Shown: positions 5,925 through 11,993, counted from the first letter of the stretch. The stretch is 17,896 nt of DNA from Betaproteobacteria bacterium (GCA_005889025.1 VBCZ01000168.1:1-17896); one strand, 5' to 3'. The notes: generated by a model from the sequence alone, not told the origin. Numbers and translations: made by a program.

Positions 5925-6155
5925 ATGGACAACTCAAAACGCGCCACCGTCTATTTCGACGCCGACGTGCACCAGGCATTGCGATTGAAGGCCGCGGCTG
6001 CCGATCGTTCAATTTCTGACGTGGTCAATGAAGCCGTAAGAGTGGCGCTGGCCGAAGATGCTGAAGATTTTGCCGCTTTTGAGCAACGCAAGGGTGAGCG
6101 AAGCGTTTCCTTCGAGTCTTTTGTCCGTGCCTTAAGGCGACGTGGCCGGATATAG
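5925..6155 (+). CDS. Ribbon-helix-helix antitoxin
   Basis: 76 residues from ATG 5925. The N-terminus KRATVYFDADVHQALRLKAA and the following SISDVVNEAVRVAL form a complete ribbon-helix-helix (Arc/MetJ-CopG) DNA-binding domain. The acidic C-terminal half (AEDAEDFAAFEQRKGE) is the expected flexible toxin-binding tail. The stop lies inside the toxin gene (14-bp overlap), so the two are co-translated. The inverted repeats just upstream are the likely operator. Such pairs in chromosomal integrons are thought to stabilise cassette arrays. Looks intact. Confidence 0.9.
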   Translation: MDNSKRATVYFDADVHQALRLKAAAADRSISDVVNEAVRVALAEDAEDFAAFEQRKGERSVSFESFVRALRRRGRI

Positions 6156-6414
6156 GCTGGTGATCAAGCCGTCCGCGGCAAAAGAGATCGAGGGAGTTGG
6201 TCAGAAGAAGGATCGCCAACGCATCGTCAACCGAATTGGTGCGCTTGCCTCCGAACCCCGACCATCTGGGTGCGAAAAGCTTGCTGGAGCAGAGGAGCGC
6301 TATCGTGTCCGCCAAGGTCAGTTCCGAATTGTCTACGCCATCGATGATGCGAGCCGCACTGTCGAAGTGGTCAAGGTCGGACACCGCCGTGAAGTCTATC
6401 GCGGCGCCACCTAA
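6142..6414 (+). CDS. RelE/ParE-superfamily toxin
   Basis: 90 residues from GTG 6142, with AAGG at 6134-6137 as a weak RBS inside the antitoxin gene. MAGYRLVIKPSAAKEIEGV, then LAGAEERYRVRQGQFRIVYA and the ending VEVVKVGHRREVYR, are the standard RelE layout. The conserved RVR-G-FR-VY strand and the C-terminal HR-E-Y motif belong to RelE-type ribosome-dependent mRNA interferases. Length is typical. The TAA stop is supplied by the R'' core of attC-12. With an intact antitoxin in front, this is the one complete toxin-antitoxin operon visible in the window. Confidence 0.92.
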   Translation: MAGYRLVIKPSAAKEIEGVGQKKDRQRIVNRIGALASEPRPSGCEKLAGAEERYRVRQGQFRIVYAIDDASRTVEVVKVGHRREVYRGAT

Positions 6415-6492
6415 CCTCTCGCTCAACCCGGGCGCTCCTCGACGGGCCTGCGGCCGGTCCGTCGTCGCGCCGATTAGCTTGGTTCGCTAGGT
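6409..6492 (+). repeat. attC-12, mutated crossover
   Basis: 84 bp. R'' ACCTAAC 6409-6415. R' is GCTAGGT (6486-6492), so the invariant GTT has become GCT. The rest of the site is host-type with a GACGGGCCTGCGGCCGGTCC loop. The exchange point is probably disabled. Confidence 0.88.
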
Positions 6493-6497
6493 CTCAG

Positions 6498-6893
6498 ATG
6501 GAAGTCCGCACCATTCATGCGTCGGAGGTTGAAGCCGCGCAGCATCTCTTAATCGAGAATGGGTTTGAGGGTGAGCGGCTTGTCGAGTTGGAGCGGTTTC
6601 GTGAACTCATTTCCAGATCTCAGCGCGTGTTTGTCGCAGTCGAGGCCCGAGAAGTCATTGGTTTCGCCAGAGCAATCTGTGATGACATGTCGAATGGTTA
6701 TCTGTCGATGCTCGTCGTTGCGGAGCGTCATCGGCGAAAGGGGGTTGGAACGGCGCTGGTCAAGGCCGTGATTGGCGAAGACCGGAGAATAGGTTGGGTG
6801 CTACGCGCCGTGCCCCCTGGTGTGGCATCGTTCTACGAAAAGCTGGGCTTTGTGAAATCGAGCGTAGCGATGGAGCTTCCACGTGCCAAGTAA
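6498..6893 (+). CDS. GNAT-family N-acetyltransferase
   Basis: 131 residues from ATG 6498, 5 bp after attC-12, with no strong RBS. The GNAT fold is clear. FVAVEAREVIGFARAICDD covers strands beta2-beta3, and LSMLVVAERHRRKGVGTAL contains the acetyl-CoA pyrophosphate loop R79-R-K-G-V-G84. The C-terminal VASFYEKLGFVKSS is the usual Y-x-x-x-GF motif. Family members transfer acetyl from acetyl-CoA to an amine. Nothing here identifies the substrate. The protein is a minimal-length GNAT and looks complete. Confidence 0.88.
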   Translation: MEVRTIHASEVEAAQHLLIENGFEGERLVELERFRELISRSQRVFVAVEAREVIGFARAICDDMSNGYLSMLVVAERHRRKGVGTALVKAVIGEDRRIGWVLRAVPPGVASFYEKLGFVKSSVAMELPRAK

Positions 6894-6899
6894 TCTGAC

Positions 6900-7019
6900 A
6901 CCTAACCTCTCGCTCAACCCGGACGCGCCGTCGGCGTGGCTTTAAGCGTATCGTGTGAGCGCGCATCATCGCTACATTGCGCGCCTCGCTGGCGCGCCGG
7001 TTAGCTTGGTTCGTTAGGC
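6900..7019 (+). repeat. attC-13, enlarged centre
   Basis: 120 bp. R'' ACCTAAC 6900-6906 and R' GTTAGGC 7013-7019. Both outer arms are host-type, but the central loop is extended by roughly 36 bp of unrelated sequence containing GCGTATCGTGTGAGCGCGCA. Outer pairing is kept, so it may still function. Confidence 0.88.
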
Positions 7020-7054
7020 CGCGCCAATGGAATCCACAAGCGGTGGGAGCCGTC

Positions 7055-7432
7055 GTGCCTACAGATGAGCGCCCACACACGGTCATCATCGCGACATGGC
7101 TAATTGTCGGATCTGTCGCACTCAGCCTGATGACAGTGTTGTTCATGCGTCTCCCCTTGTTTCGATGGTCTCCGGGGGGGTATGTGGTAATCATGCTCGC
7201 GCTCGGGTTCGCCATCTGGGCGAGGCAGAACTGGGCGAGGTTCGTGTTCTTGATACTTTTCCTGCTTGGCTTGGTTGCCCTATTCTGGGCTCGGCGGGTC
7301 TTGGGTCAACTGGGATTGGGTCAACTGGGGGCGCAATTTGGCGTAATGTCTCTGCTTCAAACGATTATGCAAGTCGTCGCCCTAGGCTGCCTCTTTGCGC
7401 GCTCATCCAATGAGTGGTTTCGCGGCAACTAG
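7055..7432 (+). CDS. Four-helix integral membrane protein
   Basis: GTG 7055 is preferred because GGGAG (7045-7049) precedes it. The frame also extends into attC-13. The 125-residue product has four hydrophobic segments: about residues 9-30, 41-55, 62-82 and 94-113. A basic loop (WARQNWAR) lies between helices 2 and 3. The linker after helix 3 contains LGQLGLGQLG, encoded by a perfect 15-bp tandem repeat. It recalls small uncharacterised membrane proteins of about 130 residues with a WARxxxxR motif. No function can be assigned. Downstream, 7433-7503 is non-coding. Confidence 0.72.
   Translation: MPTDERPHTVIIATWLIVGSVALSLMTVLFMRLPLFRWSPGGYVVIMLALGFAIWARQNWARFVFLILFLLGLVALFWARRVLGQLGLGQLGAQFGVMSLLQTIMQVVALGCLFARSSNEWFRGN
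7301..7330 (+). repeat. 15-bp in-frame tandem repeat (LGQLG x2)
   Basis: TTGGGTCAACTGGGA (7301-7315) is followed directly by TTGGGTCAACTGGGG (7316-7330), differing only at the last base. Being a multiple of three, it duplicates five residues in a loop without breaking the frame. Confidence 0.95.
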
Positions 7433-7503
7433 CCGGCTACGACCGGCTCGAGGCTCATGTTGGGCCGCGCCACTCGAATGATGATCGCGATTTCGGTTCA
7501 GTG

Positions 7504-7587
7504 GCCTAACCTCTCGCTCAACCCGGACGCCTCGCCGGCGGCGCTGCGCGCCGTCCGCTCGGCGCCGGTTAGCTTGGTTCGTTAGGC
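7504..7587 (+). repeat. attC-14
   Basis: 84 bp. R'' GCCTAAC 7504-7510 and R' GTTAGGC 7581-7587. The loop is of the CTCGCCGGCGGCGCTGCGCG type. This is the last fully canonical site going rightwards with both R cores and both inner arms unaltered. Confidence 0.95.
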
Positions 7588-7637
7588 GTCGCAACCTGTT
7601 CGACAGCAACCAACACACATCGAAAGGCGCTCTCGTC

Positions 7638-8084
7638 ATGCCCACAAACACCGTCCGGCTTCACCGGGTGCTCCGCGCACCCTCAGAAAGAATCTATCGG
7701 GCGTTCCTGAACGCTGACGCATTGGCCAAGTGGCTTCCGCCGAACGGCTTCACCGGCAAGGTCCACCATTTGGATGCCAAGGTCGGCGGAACGTACAAGA
7801 TGTCGTTCACCAACTTCACGACAGGCAACAGTCACTCTTTTGGCGGTGAGTATCTTGAACTGCTGCCCAACGAGCGCATTCGCCACACGGATAAGTTCGA
7901 TGAGCCCAACTTGCCTGGAACGATGCAGGTCACCGTCTCCTTCAGGAAGGTATCCTGCGGGACTGAATTAAACGTAGTGCAGGAAGGGATACCCGAGGCC
8001 ATTCCGCTGGAGGCGTGCTATCTCGGATGGCAGCAGTCATTGGCGCTGCTGGCCCAGCTCGTCGAGGCGGAGACCCCAGGATAG
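7638..8084 (+). CDS. SRPBCC-domain protein (AHSA1-like)
   Basis: 148 residues from ATG 7638. VRLHRVLRAPSERIYRAFLN and ADALAKWLPPNGFTGKV are the start of the SRPBCC/START-like helix-grip fold of the AHSA1 subfamily. They are followed by GGTYKMSFTNFTTGNSHSFG, GEYLELLPNERIRHTDKF and the C-terminal helix with YLGWQQSLALLAQLVE, all conserved in this group. Such proteins bind hydrophobic ligands in a deep cavity; the physiological ligand here is unknown. Length is normal and the protein looks intact. It is followed by a broken attC half rather than a complete site. Confidence 0.9.
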   Translation: MPTNTVRLHRVLRAPSERIYRAFLNADALAKWLPPNGFTGKVHHLDAKVGGTYKMSFTNFTTGNSHSFGGEYLELLPNERIRHTDKFDEPNLPGTMQVTVSFRKVSCGTELNVVQEGIPEAIPLEACYLGWQQSLALLAQLVEAETPG

Positions 8085-8092
8085 CGAGTGCC

Positions 8093-8109
8093 GCCAGACC
8101 TCTCGCTCT
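8093..8109 (+). repeat. attC-15a, R'' fragment only
   Basis: GCCAGACCTCTCGCTCT keeps the first 17 positions of the host attC (GCCTAACCTCTCGCTC...) with the R'' core mutated. The sequence then switches directly to HAD-phosphatase coding DNA. The rest of the site and the start of the next gene are deleted. Confidence 0.75.
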
Positions 8110-8307
8110 ATTTTGGAGTGCCTTCACCGCCTCGGCATTACTGCCGCCGAAGCTGTCTTCGTCGGAGACGGCGGATCGAACGAATTACGCGGCGCGCGTG
8201 AAGTTGGAATGCGCTCAATTCTATTTTCCGGTGTCATCGCGCACCTGTGGCCGGAGCGCATCACTCAACTGGCAGCGCCGCGGCCGTCCATTCGGCGCGC
8301 CGCGTAG
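8110..8307 (+). pseudogene. HAD-superfamily phosphatase, C-terminal fragment
   Basis: The frame reads LECLHRLGITAAEAVFVGDG, then GSNELRGAREVGMRSILFSG, about 65 residues to TAG 8305-8307. VFVGDG-x-x-x-EL-GA is motif IV of haloacid-dehalogenase-like hydrolases (phosphoglycolate phosphatase/YjjG-like), followed by the usual A-x-x-x-GM segment. The N-terminal two thirds, with the catalytic DxDxT motif and cap, is missing, so the protein cannot be catalytic. The fragment starts exactly at the attC-15a remnant, and its last codons (AAPRPSIRRAA) are read from the next attC. Confidence 0.82.
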
Positions 8308-8322
8308 CTTGATTCGTTAGGA
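8251..8322 (+). repeat. attC-15b, degenerate
   Basis: CTCAAC (8264-8269), a GCCGCGGCCGTCC loop, a CGCGTAGCTTGATTC right arm and R' GTTAGGA (8316-8322) follow the host layout. No R'' core is recognisable (CCGGAGC at the expected place). Left boundary approximate. Confidence 0.65.
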
Positions 8323-8338
8323 GGCAAAAGGAGTCATC

Positions 8339-8721
8339 GTGATCAGAACCTTCATCGCCACAGCCCTTGCATCTGCCGTTCTCGCCATCGCTTGTGAATC
8401 GTATGCGTCCGGGCCGATTGACTTGGATGTCCCTGGCAAACTCGAACCCATCGCGCGTGATCATCCGAGCCACTTTGCGGCGATTCAAAAAATCTTGGCC
8501 GAGGTACCGCGCCAGCCTCCGGATGAACGTGCCGTGGTTACGTGGATGCGCACTCAGTTTGATGCTCAAAATATTCGTTACGTCGACCTTATTATGACGA
8601 GTCTCCCACCGAAAAACGGCTCGAATTCTCGTTGGACAATACGGCCTACGTTAAGGTGATCACACTCACGAATTGGCAAGCGAAGGCAGTTCCCGTACCC
8701 GACGTAGCGCCCGTAAAATGA
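8339..8721 (+). pseudogene. Secreted conserved protein, single-base frameshift in an A run
   Basis: GTG 8339 follows AAAGGAG at good spacing. The N-terminus MIRTFIATALASAVLAIACE is a signal peptide. The mature part runs LDVPGKLEPIARDHPSHFAA, then AVVTWMRTQFDAQNIRYVDL and SLPPK, up to a five-A run at 8612-8616. One extra A there would continue the frame as KRLEFSLDNTAYVKVITLTN and onward to TGA 8719-8721, a coherent C-terminus of about 33 residues. As written, the frame instead ends at 8659 with a random-looking tail. Either a base was lost or this is a sequencing artefact. Product: about 127-aa periplasmic protein of unknown function. Confidence 0.75.
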
Positions 8722-8731
8722 CCACACTGCC

Positions 8732-8809
8732 ACCAAACCCCTCGCTCAAACGGACGCCTCGCCGACGATTACGGCGCGCCCTCGCGCCCGTTAGCTTGGT
8801 TCGTTGAGC
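8732..8809 (+). repeat. attC-16, divergent
   Basis: 78 bp. R'' ACCAAAC 8732-8738 and R' GTTGAGC 8803-8809. R' still fits GTTRRRY, but the two cores no longer pair fully. The centre (GACGATTACGGCGCGCCC) is shortened. Confidence 0.82.
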
Positions 8810-8863
8810 TGTCTTATCGCAGATCTTGTAAGCGTCACTCGACACCTTGCAGTGGAAGAGAAC

Positions 8864-9334
8864 GTGAAAAGAATCCTGGTAACGCTGGCTGCAATATCGA
8901 TGTTGTCTATTGGGCACGCCTTCGCGGCCGTCGATGACGATGTGAAAGCCACCTTTGATCGCTTTGTCGCAGCACAAAACGCCCACGATGTGTCCGCGCT
9001 GCGCGACGTGCTGCTGGATTCACCGAATTTCCTTTGGGTAATTCGTGGTGTGCCGATTTGGGGGCGTGACGCAGCCCTGAAGCGCTTCGAAACGCTGTAT
9101 CAGGGGACATGGAAGCTTTCCCCCGACACTGCGAACCTGAAGGTGGTCTTGGTAACCGACACGACCGCGCAGCTATTTGTCCCGATCATGTTCAACATTG
9201 GGCCGCCGGGCCAACCGGCGTCGGACGCACCATTTCTCATGAATCAAACGTTGGTGAAGACTCCGGGGGGGTGGCGTATTGCGAGCATTCTGCCCATCCC
9301 CTTGCCTGGGCCAACCCTCGCACCGGCCAAGTGA
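8864..9334 (+). CDS. Periplasmic NTF2-like (DUF4440/SnoaL-type) protein
   Basis: GTG 8864 is preferred over upstream codons because GGAAGAG (8854-8860) precedes it and the protein then begins with a clean signal peptide (MKRILVTLAAISMLSIGHAF, cleavage after FAA). The 156-residue product continues VKATFDRFVAAQNAHDVSAL and FLWVIRGVPIWGRDAALKRF, the cone-shaped NTF2-like fold. It ends in a proline-rich PIPLPGPTLAPAK. NTF2-like proteins include small enzymes and ligand-binding modules, and the pocket residues here do not settle the role. Intact. Confidence 0.85.
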   Translation: MKRILVTLAAISMLSIGHAFAAVDDDVKATFDRFVAAQNAHDVSALRDVLLDSPNFLWVIRGVPIWGRDAALKRFETLYQGTWKLSPDTANLKVVLVTDTTAQLFVPIMFNIGPPGQPASDAPFLMNQTLVKTPGGWRIASILPIPLPGPTLAPAK

Positions 9335-9344
9335 ACCGCGGCAG

Positions 9345-9424
9345 GCCTTACGCTCGCCCAACCCGGGCGCTTTCTCGGCGGGCGTGCGGCCGTTGGTCGC
9401 GCCGGCTAGCTTGGTTCGTTAGGC
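9345..9424 (+). repeat. attC-17
   Basis: 80 bp. R'' is GCCTTAC (9345-9351), with AAC changed to TAC. R' GTTAGGC 9418-9424 is canonical. Right arm GCGCCGGCTAGCTTGG and loop GGCGGGCGTGCGGCCGT are host-type. Confidence 0.87.
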
Positions 9425-9426
9425 AG

Positions 9427-9511
9427 TCGTCGTAACGCGTAATATATCTGCCGTCGCGCCTCGGCGGTTTGCGTCCGTCCGGTGTGCGTTAGTCACCTTG
9501 GTTCACCAGGC
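9427..9511 (+). repeat. attC-18, strongly decayed, with no gene between it and attC-17
   Basis: 85 bp. TCGTAAC (9427-9433) stands for R''. TGCGTTAGTCACCTTGGTTC matches the right arm with a small insertion, and R' has become ACCAGGC (9505-9511). It starts 3 bp after attC-17, so it is a second attC with no gene in between. The spacer to the next gene (9512-9563) shows nothing else. Confidence 0.65.
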
Positions 9512-9563
9512 GCCATGGTCAGGCTCATTCATTTAGCCGTCCTCAAGAGAGCTCGCATAACCT

Positions 9564-9911
9564 ATGCCAAGAAATAGAACGCTAAAAGTTGTTCTTGGCA
9601 TCGCAGTTTCGTTTGCTGTTCTCGTTGGCATGATTATTTTTATGTCGCAAATGAGAATAATAAGCTTCGAGATTGCGAAACTAATGCTTGTGGCGTTGTT
9701 GGGGATGTACGTGGGATTCGGAATTCTAATTGCTGTCTATCGATTGATCGCCAAGCGGAAAGGAATGTCTTACAGGCACCCGGAGACCGAGCTGGAAGAC
9801 CGGCAGGCGAGTGTGGCGCCTAACCGTGCATTCGAGCGCAGCGCCAAACAGCACTACTGTTTGGTTCCCATAGCACTTCGCGGTCCGGTCCCGGCTCTTT
9901 TCGAGTCTTAG
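9564..9911 (+). CDS. Two-helix membrane protein with attC-encoded tail
   Basis: 115 residues from ATG 9564, with no clear RBS. Two hydrophobic helices: about residues 8-27 (VVLGIAVSFAVLVGMIIFMS) and 38-61, then a basic stretch (RLIAKRKGMSYRH) and an acidic one (PETELEDRQ), suggesting the C-terminal region lies in the cytoplasm. Base composition is more AT-rich than the neighbours. From about residue 85 the frame enters attC-19 and ends at TAG inside its right core, so the last 30 residues (APNRAFERSAKQHYC...) are attC-encoded. The foreign attC and lower GC suggest acquisition from another host. Function unknown. Confidence 0.7.
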   Translation: MPRNRTLKVVLGIAVSFAVLVGMIIFMSQMRIISFEIAKLMLVALLGMYVGFGILIAVYRLIAKRKGMSYRHPETELEDRQASVAPNRAFERSAKQHYCLVPIALRGPVPALFES

Positions 9912-9913
9912 TC
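9818..9913 (+). repeat. attC-19, mobile-integron-like type
   Basis: 96 bp. R'' GCCTAAC 9818-9824, then a TGCATTCGAGCGCAGCG left arm. The right arm CCGGCTCTTTTCGAG leads to a decayed R' CTTAGTC (9907-9913). The arms resemble mobile-type sites (TTCATTCAAGC / GGCTTAATTCAAGC) and not the host family. The centre holds a perfect hairpin, CCAAACAG-CACTA-CTGTTTGG (9844-9864). Confidence 0.7.
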
Positions 9914-9920
9914 ACCACTC

Positions 9921-10181
9921 ATGGAAATCATCGCGGCGCTCCTTCTCGCATTCGGGTTGGCTGCCTATCTTCGATTCCGGCGATGGCCTGCGGTTCGCGC
10001 AATCGTTCTAGCGTCGCTGTTATCGCCGGCTACGGTTACATTCAGCGCGTTTGTTTTTCCCGCGGAGCCCGATTTCCGACTGTGGTGGCACGTTACAGTC
10101 GTCACTTCGGTGTTTTTCGGTCTTTGTTCGGCGGCAGCGGGTTATGCGCTGGTAGTTTTAATGCAGCGCCATGCCGGCTAA
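9921..10181 (+). CDS. Small three-helix membrane protein
   Basis: 86 residues from ATG 9921, 7 bp after attC-19. Hydrophobic segments lie at about residues 2-17 (EIIAALLLAFGLAAYL), 25-46 and 55-80. A basic RFRRWP after helix 1 suggests a cytoplasmic loop, and a short PAEPDFRLWW loop lies between helices 2 and 3. No family is recognised. The TAA stop comes from the R'' core of the next, half-deleted attC-20. Confidence 0.68.
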   Translation: MEIIAALLLAFGLAAYLRFRRWPAVRAIVLASLLSPATVTFSAFVFPAEPDFRLWWHVTVVTSVFFGLCSAAAGYALVVLMQRHAG

Positions 10182-10220
10182 CCTCTCGCTCAACCCGGGC
10201 GCCCCGTCGTCGGCCCGTTC
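10176..10220 (+). repeat. attC-20, left half only
   Basis: GGCTAAC R'' (10176-10182), CTCTCGCTCAACCCGGGCGC left arm and part of the loop (CGTCGTCGGCCCG) are present. No right arm or R' follows. The sequence runs into a coding fragment at about 10217. Confidence 0.8.
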
Positions 10221-10372
10221 ACTACCAGATCGAAGGCCTCGGAGACAGAATCGTCGTACCCGCAGGAGCTCTTGCAGACCCCGGTTTTCCCGCGCCTACT
10301 GTCTCGGTCTACGAACGGCGCAAGCATGCTTGGGTCAGCATAACTTCGCAGATCGAACATTTGGGCACGTGA
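10217..10372 (+). pseudogene. 5'-truncated gene fragment, unknown protein C-terminus
   Basis: The frame after the attC-20 break reads VHYQIEGLGDRIVVPAGALA, then DPGFPAPTVSVYERRKHAWV and SITSQIEHLGT, stopping at TGA 10370-10372. It lacks a start codon. It looks like a genuine protein end (regular hydrophobic pattern, no low-complexity bias) rather than a random frame. I cannot name the family. It sits between a broken attC and a metallophosphoesterase gene, and overlaps the possible GTG start of that gene by 4 nt. The fragment was probably left by the same deletion that removed the attC right half. Confidence 0.5.
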
Positions 10373-10383
10373 AGAAACTGCTT

Positions 10384-10868
10384 ATGTCACGCATTGAATC
10401 CAAGGTCGGGTTGATTTCAGATACTCACGGTCTCCTTCGGCCCGAGGCATTAACCAGCCTTGCTGGAGCCGATTACATTATTCACGCGGGTGACATCGGT
10501 GATGCGAGCATCCTCGAGCGACTCTCTGCGATCGCCCCCGTGATCGCGGTTCGTGGCAACAACGACAAAGGCGCGTGGGCATCATCCTTTCCGAAACAGA
10601 AGTACTTGAGGTCGGTGCCGCGATCATCTACGTGCTCCACGATGTCAGCGCGCTCGATCTTGATCCAGCGGCAGCCGGTTTTCACGCAGTCATCGCTGGG
10701 CATTCTCATCGGCCAAGCATCGAGTTGCGGGAAGGCGTTCAATTCGTCAACCCGGGCAGTGCCGGCCCTCGTCGCTTCAAATTGCCGGTATCGGTAGGGT
10801 GGCTTACAGTCTCCGGCACATCGATCAAGCCTCGACTCGTCGAGTTGACCGTTGGCAGCAACGCCTGA
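10384..10868 (+). pseudogene. YfcE/MJ0936-type metallophosphoesterase, single-base frameshift
   Basis: From ATG 10384 (GTG 10369 is possible) the frame reads KVGLISDTHGLL (D-x-H), IIHAGDIGD (GD), VIAVRGNNDKG (GN-x-D) and AWASS. The remaining protein lies one frame over: LSETEVLEVGAAIIYVLHDV, IAGHSHRP (GH-x-H), and FVNPGSAGPRRFKLP. Adding one base in CCTTTCC (10586-10592) joins the two as ASS-LSETEV, matching the usual family sequence. All dinuclear-metal motifs of this roughly 160-aa phosphodiesterase family are therefore encoded but split. The TGA stop is provided by the R'' core of attC-21. Confidence 0.85.
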
Positions 10869-11120
10869 CTTCTCGCTCAACCCGGATACTGCGCCGCGGC
10901 AGCACTCGTCCGCACTTCCTCCGTTGACCCGCACCCGCCTGTCTGACATAGTCGAACCCGGATCGACTTCGCGCCAACCGGCCATCACGACACACTATGC
11001 ACGGTCATCCCTCACATATTCGCGGCGCAACGCCCGTCGCGTGCCACTGCGGCCGCCGTGCAAATCCCAAGCACCGCAGCGCTCGGAATCCAGCGGTTCA
11101 GTCCAACTAATTCGTTAGGG
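10863..11120 (+). repeat. attC-21, arms 258 bp apart
   Basis: R'' GCCTGAC 10863-10869 with left arm TTCTCGCTCAACCCGGA. R' GTTAGGG 11114-11120 with a degenerate right arm, AGCGGTTCAGTCCAACTAATTC. About 190 bp between them hold no supported gene and no clear palindrome. This may be one expanded attC or two half sites around deleted material. Confidence 0.55.
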
Positions 11121-11137
11121 TGCAGGGGCCGATAGCC

Positions 11138-11539
11138 ATGCCACAAGATCGCTTCGGTCATCTTTTCATTGCCCCTTCGGACTTCGATCGGGCCGTAGCG
11201 TTTTATCGCGATTCGCTCGGCTGGCGTCCGGTCGCCACCTGGGGCGCAGAAAATGAACCGCGAGGCACTGTGCTCAATGGCGGCGGGGTCGAGATTGTGT
11301 TGGCCGAGCGCCACGCCACTGACGATCATTCCTGGTCTCACGGTTTCAATGGCCAGCGCCCAACCATTCATCTTGTGGTCGAGAACCTGAATGAGCGGTT
11401 CCGGGAATTGTCATCGGTGGCAGAGGTTGTGGTAAAGCCGGAAGCCACGCACTGGGGCACGCGGTGGTTTGTCGTGAAGGATCCCGACGCTAATCTTATT
11501 GCCTATGAACAAGCCAATCCAAGTCAATCCGAGCCCTAA
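11138..11539 (+). CDS. VOC-family (glyoxalase/bleomycin-resistance-like) protein
   Basis: ATG 11138 is chosen; an in-frame GTG at 11120 lies inside the attC core. The 133 residues start MPQDRFGHLFIAPSDFDRAV with FYRDSLGWRP, the first beta-alpha-beta unit of the vicinal-oxygen-chelate fold. The second unit is TIHLVVENLNERFRELSSVA, ending WGTRWFVVKDPDANLIAYEQ. His8 and the Glu of AYEQ fit typical metal-ligand positions. The family covers glyoxalases, extradiol dioxygenases and drug-binding resistance proteins; the substrate is not evident. The stop TAA falls in the R'' core of attC-22. Unrelated in detail to the VOC gene at 12741. Confidence 0.88.
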   Translation: MPQDRFGHLFIAPSDFDRAVAFYRDSLGWRPVATWGAENEPRGTVLNGGGVEIVLAERHATDDHSWSHGFNGQRPTIHLVVENLNERFRELSSVAEVVVKPEATHWGTRWFVVKDPDANLIAYEQANPSQSEP

Positions 11540-11618
11540 GCTCCCGCTCAATCCGAGCGCCTCGCCCACCTCGGATGCGTGCGGTCCGCTCGGCGCTGGT
11601 TAGCTTGGTTCGTCAGGG
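11534..11618 (+). repeat. attC-22, degenerate cores
   Basis: 85 bp. R'' CCCTAAG (11534-11540) has lost the final C, and R' GTCAGGG (11612-11618) has lost the TT crossover. Inner arms CTCAATCCGAGCGC and GGCGCTGGTTAGC are recognisable. Confidence 0.82.
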
Positions 11619-11673
11619 CCTGCTCCGCGCTAGCGTCTATCATTGAGCTTCACACAGCGAGAAGGAGTCCGTC

Positions 11674-11976
11674 ATGGTTAACGCAGCGCTCTTCGTTCGA
11701 CTCGAAGCAAAAGCAGGAAAAGAAGCCGACGTCGCAAAGTTTCTTCGTGACGGACTGGCCATCGTTGAAGCGGAGCCGGCGACAACGGCCTGGTTCGCAC
11801 TCCAACTCGGGCCATCGACGTTCGGGATATTCGACGCGTTTCCGAACGAAGCCGGCCGCCAGGCACACCTTTCCGGGCGTGTTGCGGCAGCGTTGATGGC
11901 GCGAGCTTCCGAGCTGTTTTCGAAGCCTCCATCCATCGAAAAGGTCGACGTTCTTGCGTCAAAGCTTCCCAAGTAG
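11674..11976 (+). CDS. ABM-fold protein (putative quinol monooxygenase-like)
   Basis: 100 residues from ATG 11674, preceded by AAGGAG (11662-11667), one of the best RBSs in the window. NAALFVRLEAKAGKEADVAK and FLRDGLAIVEAEPATTAWFA, then FGIFDAFPNEAGRQAHLSGR and VAAALMARASELF, follow the complete antibiotic-biosynthesis-monooxygenase dimeric alpha+beta-barrel pattern, including the H in the Q-A-H-L segment. Members act on quinones or small aromatics without cofactors, or have unknown roles. It is cytosolic, with no signal peptide, unlike the ABM lipoprotein at 3681. Intact. Confidence 0.88.
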   Translation: MVNAALFVRLEAKAGKEADVAKFLRDGLAIVEAEPATTAWFALQLGPSTFGIFDAFPNEAGRQAHLSGRVAAALMARASELFSKPPSIEKVDVLASKLPK

Positions 11977-11993
11977 CGGCGTCCATCGATCTG

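Noticed and set aside
11012..11371. 119-codon minus-strand frame
   Set aside because: Antisense to the VOC gene and the attC-21 interval, with no family features.
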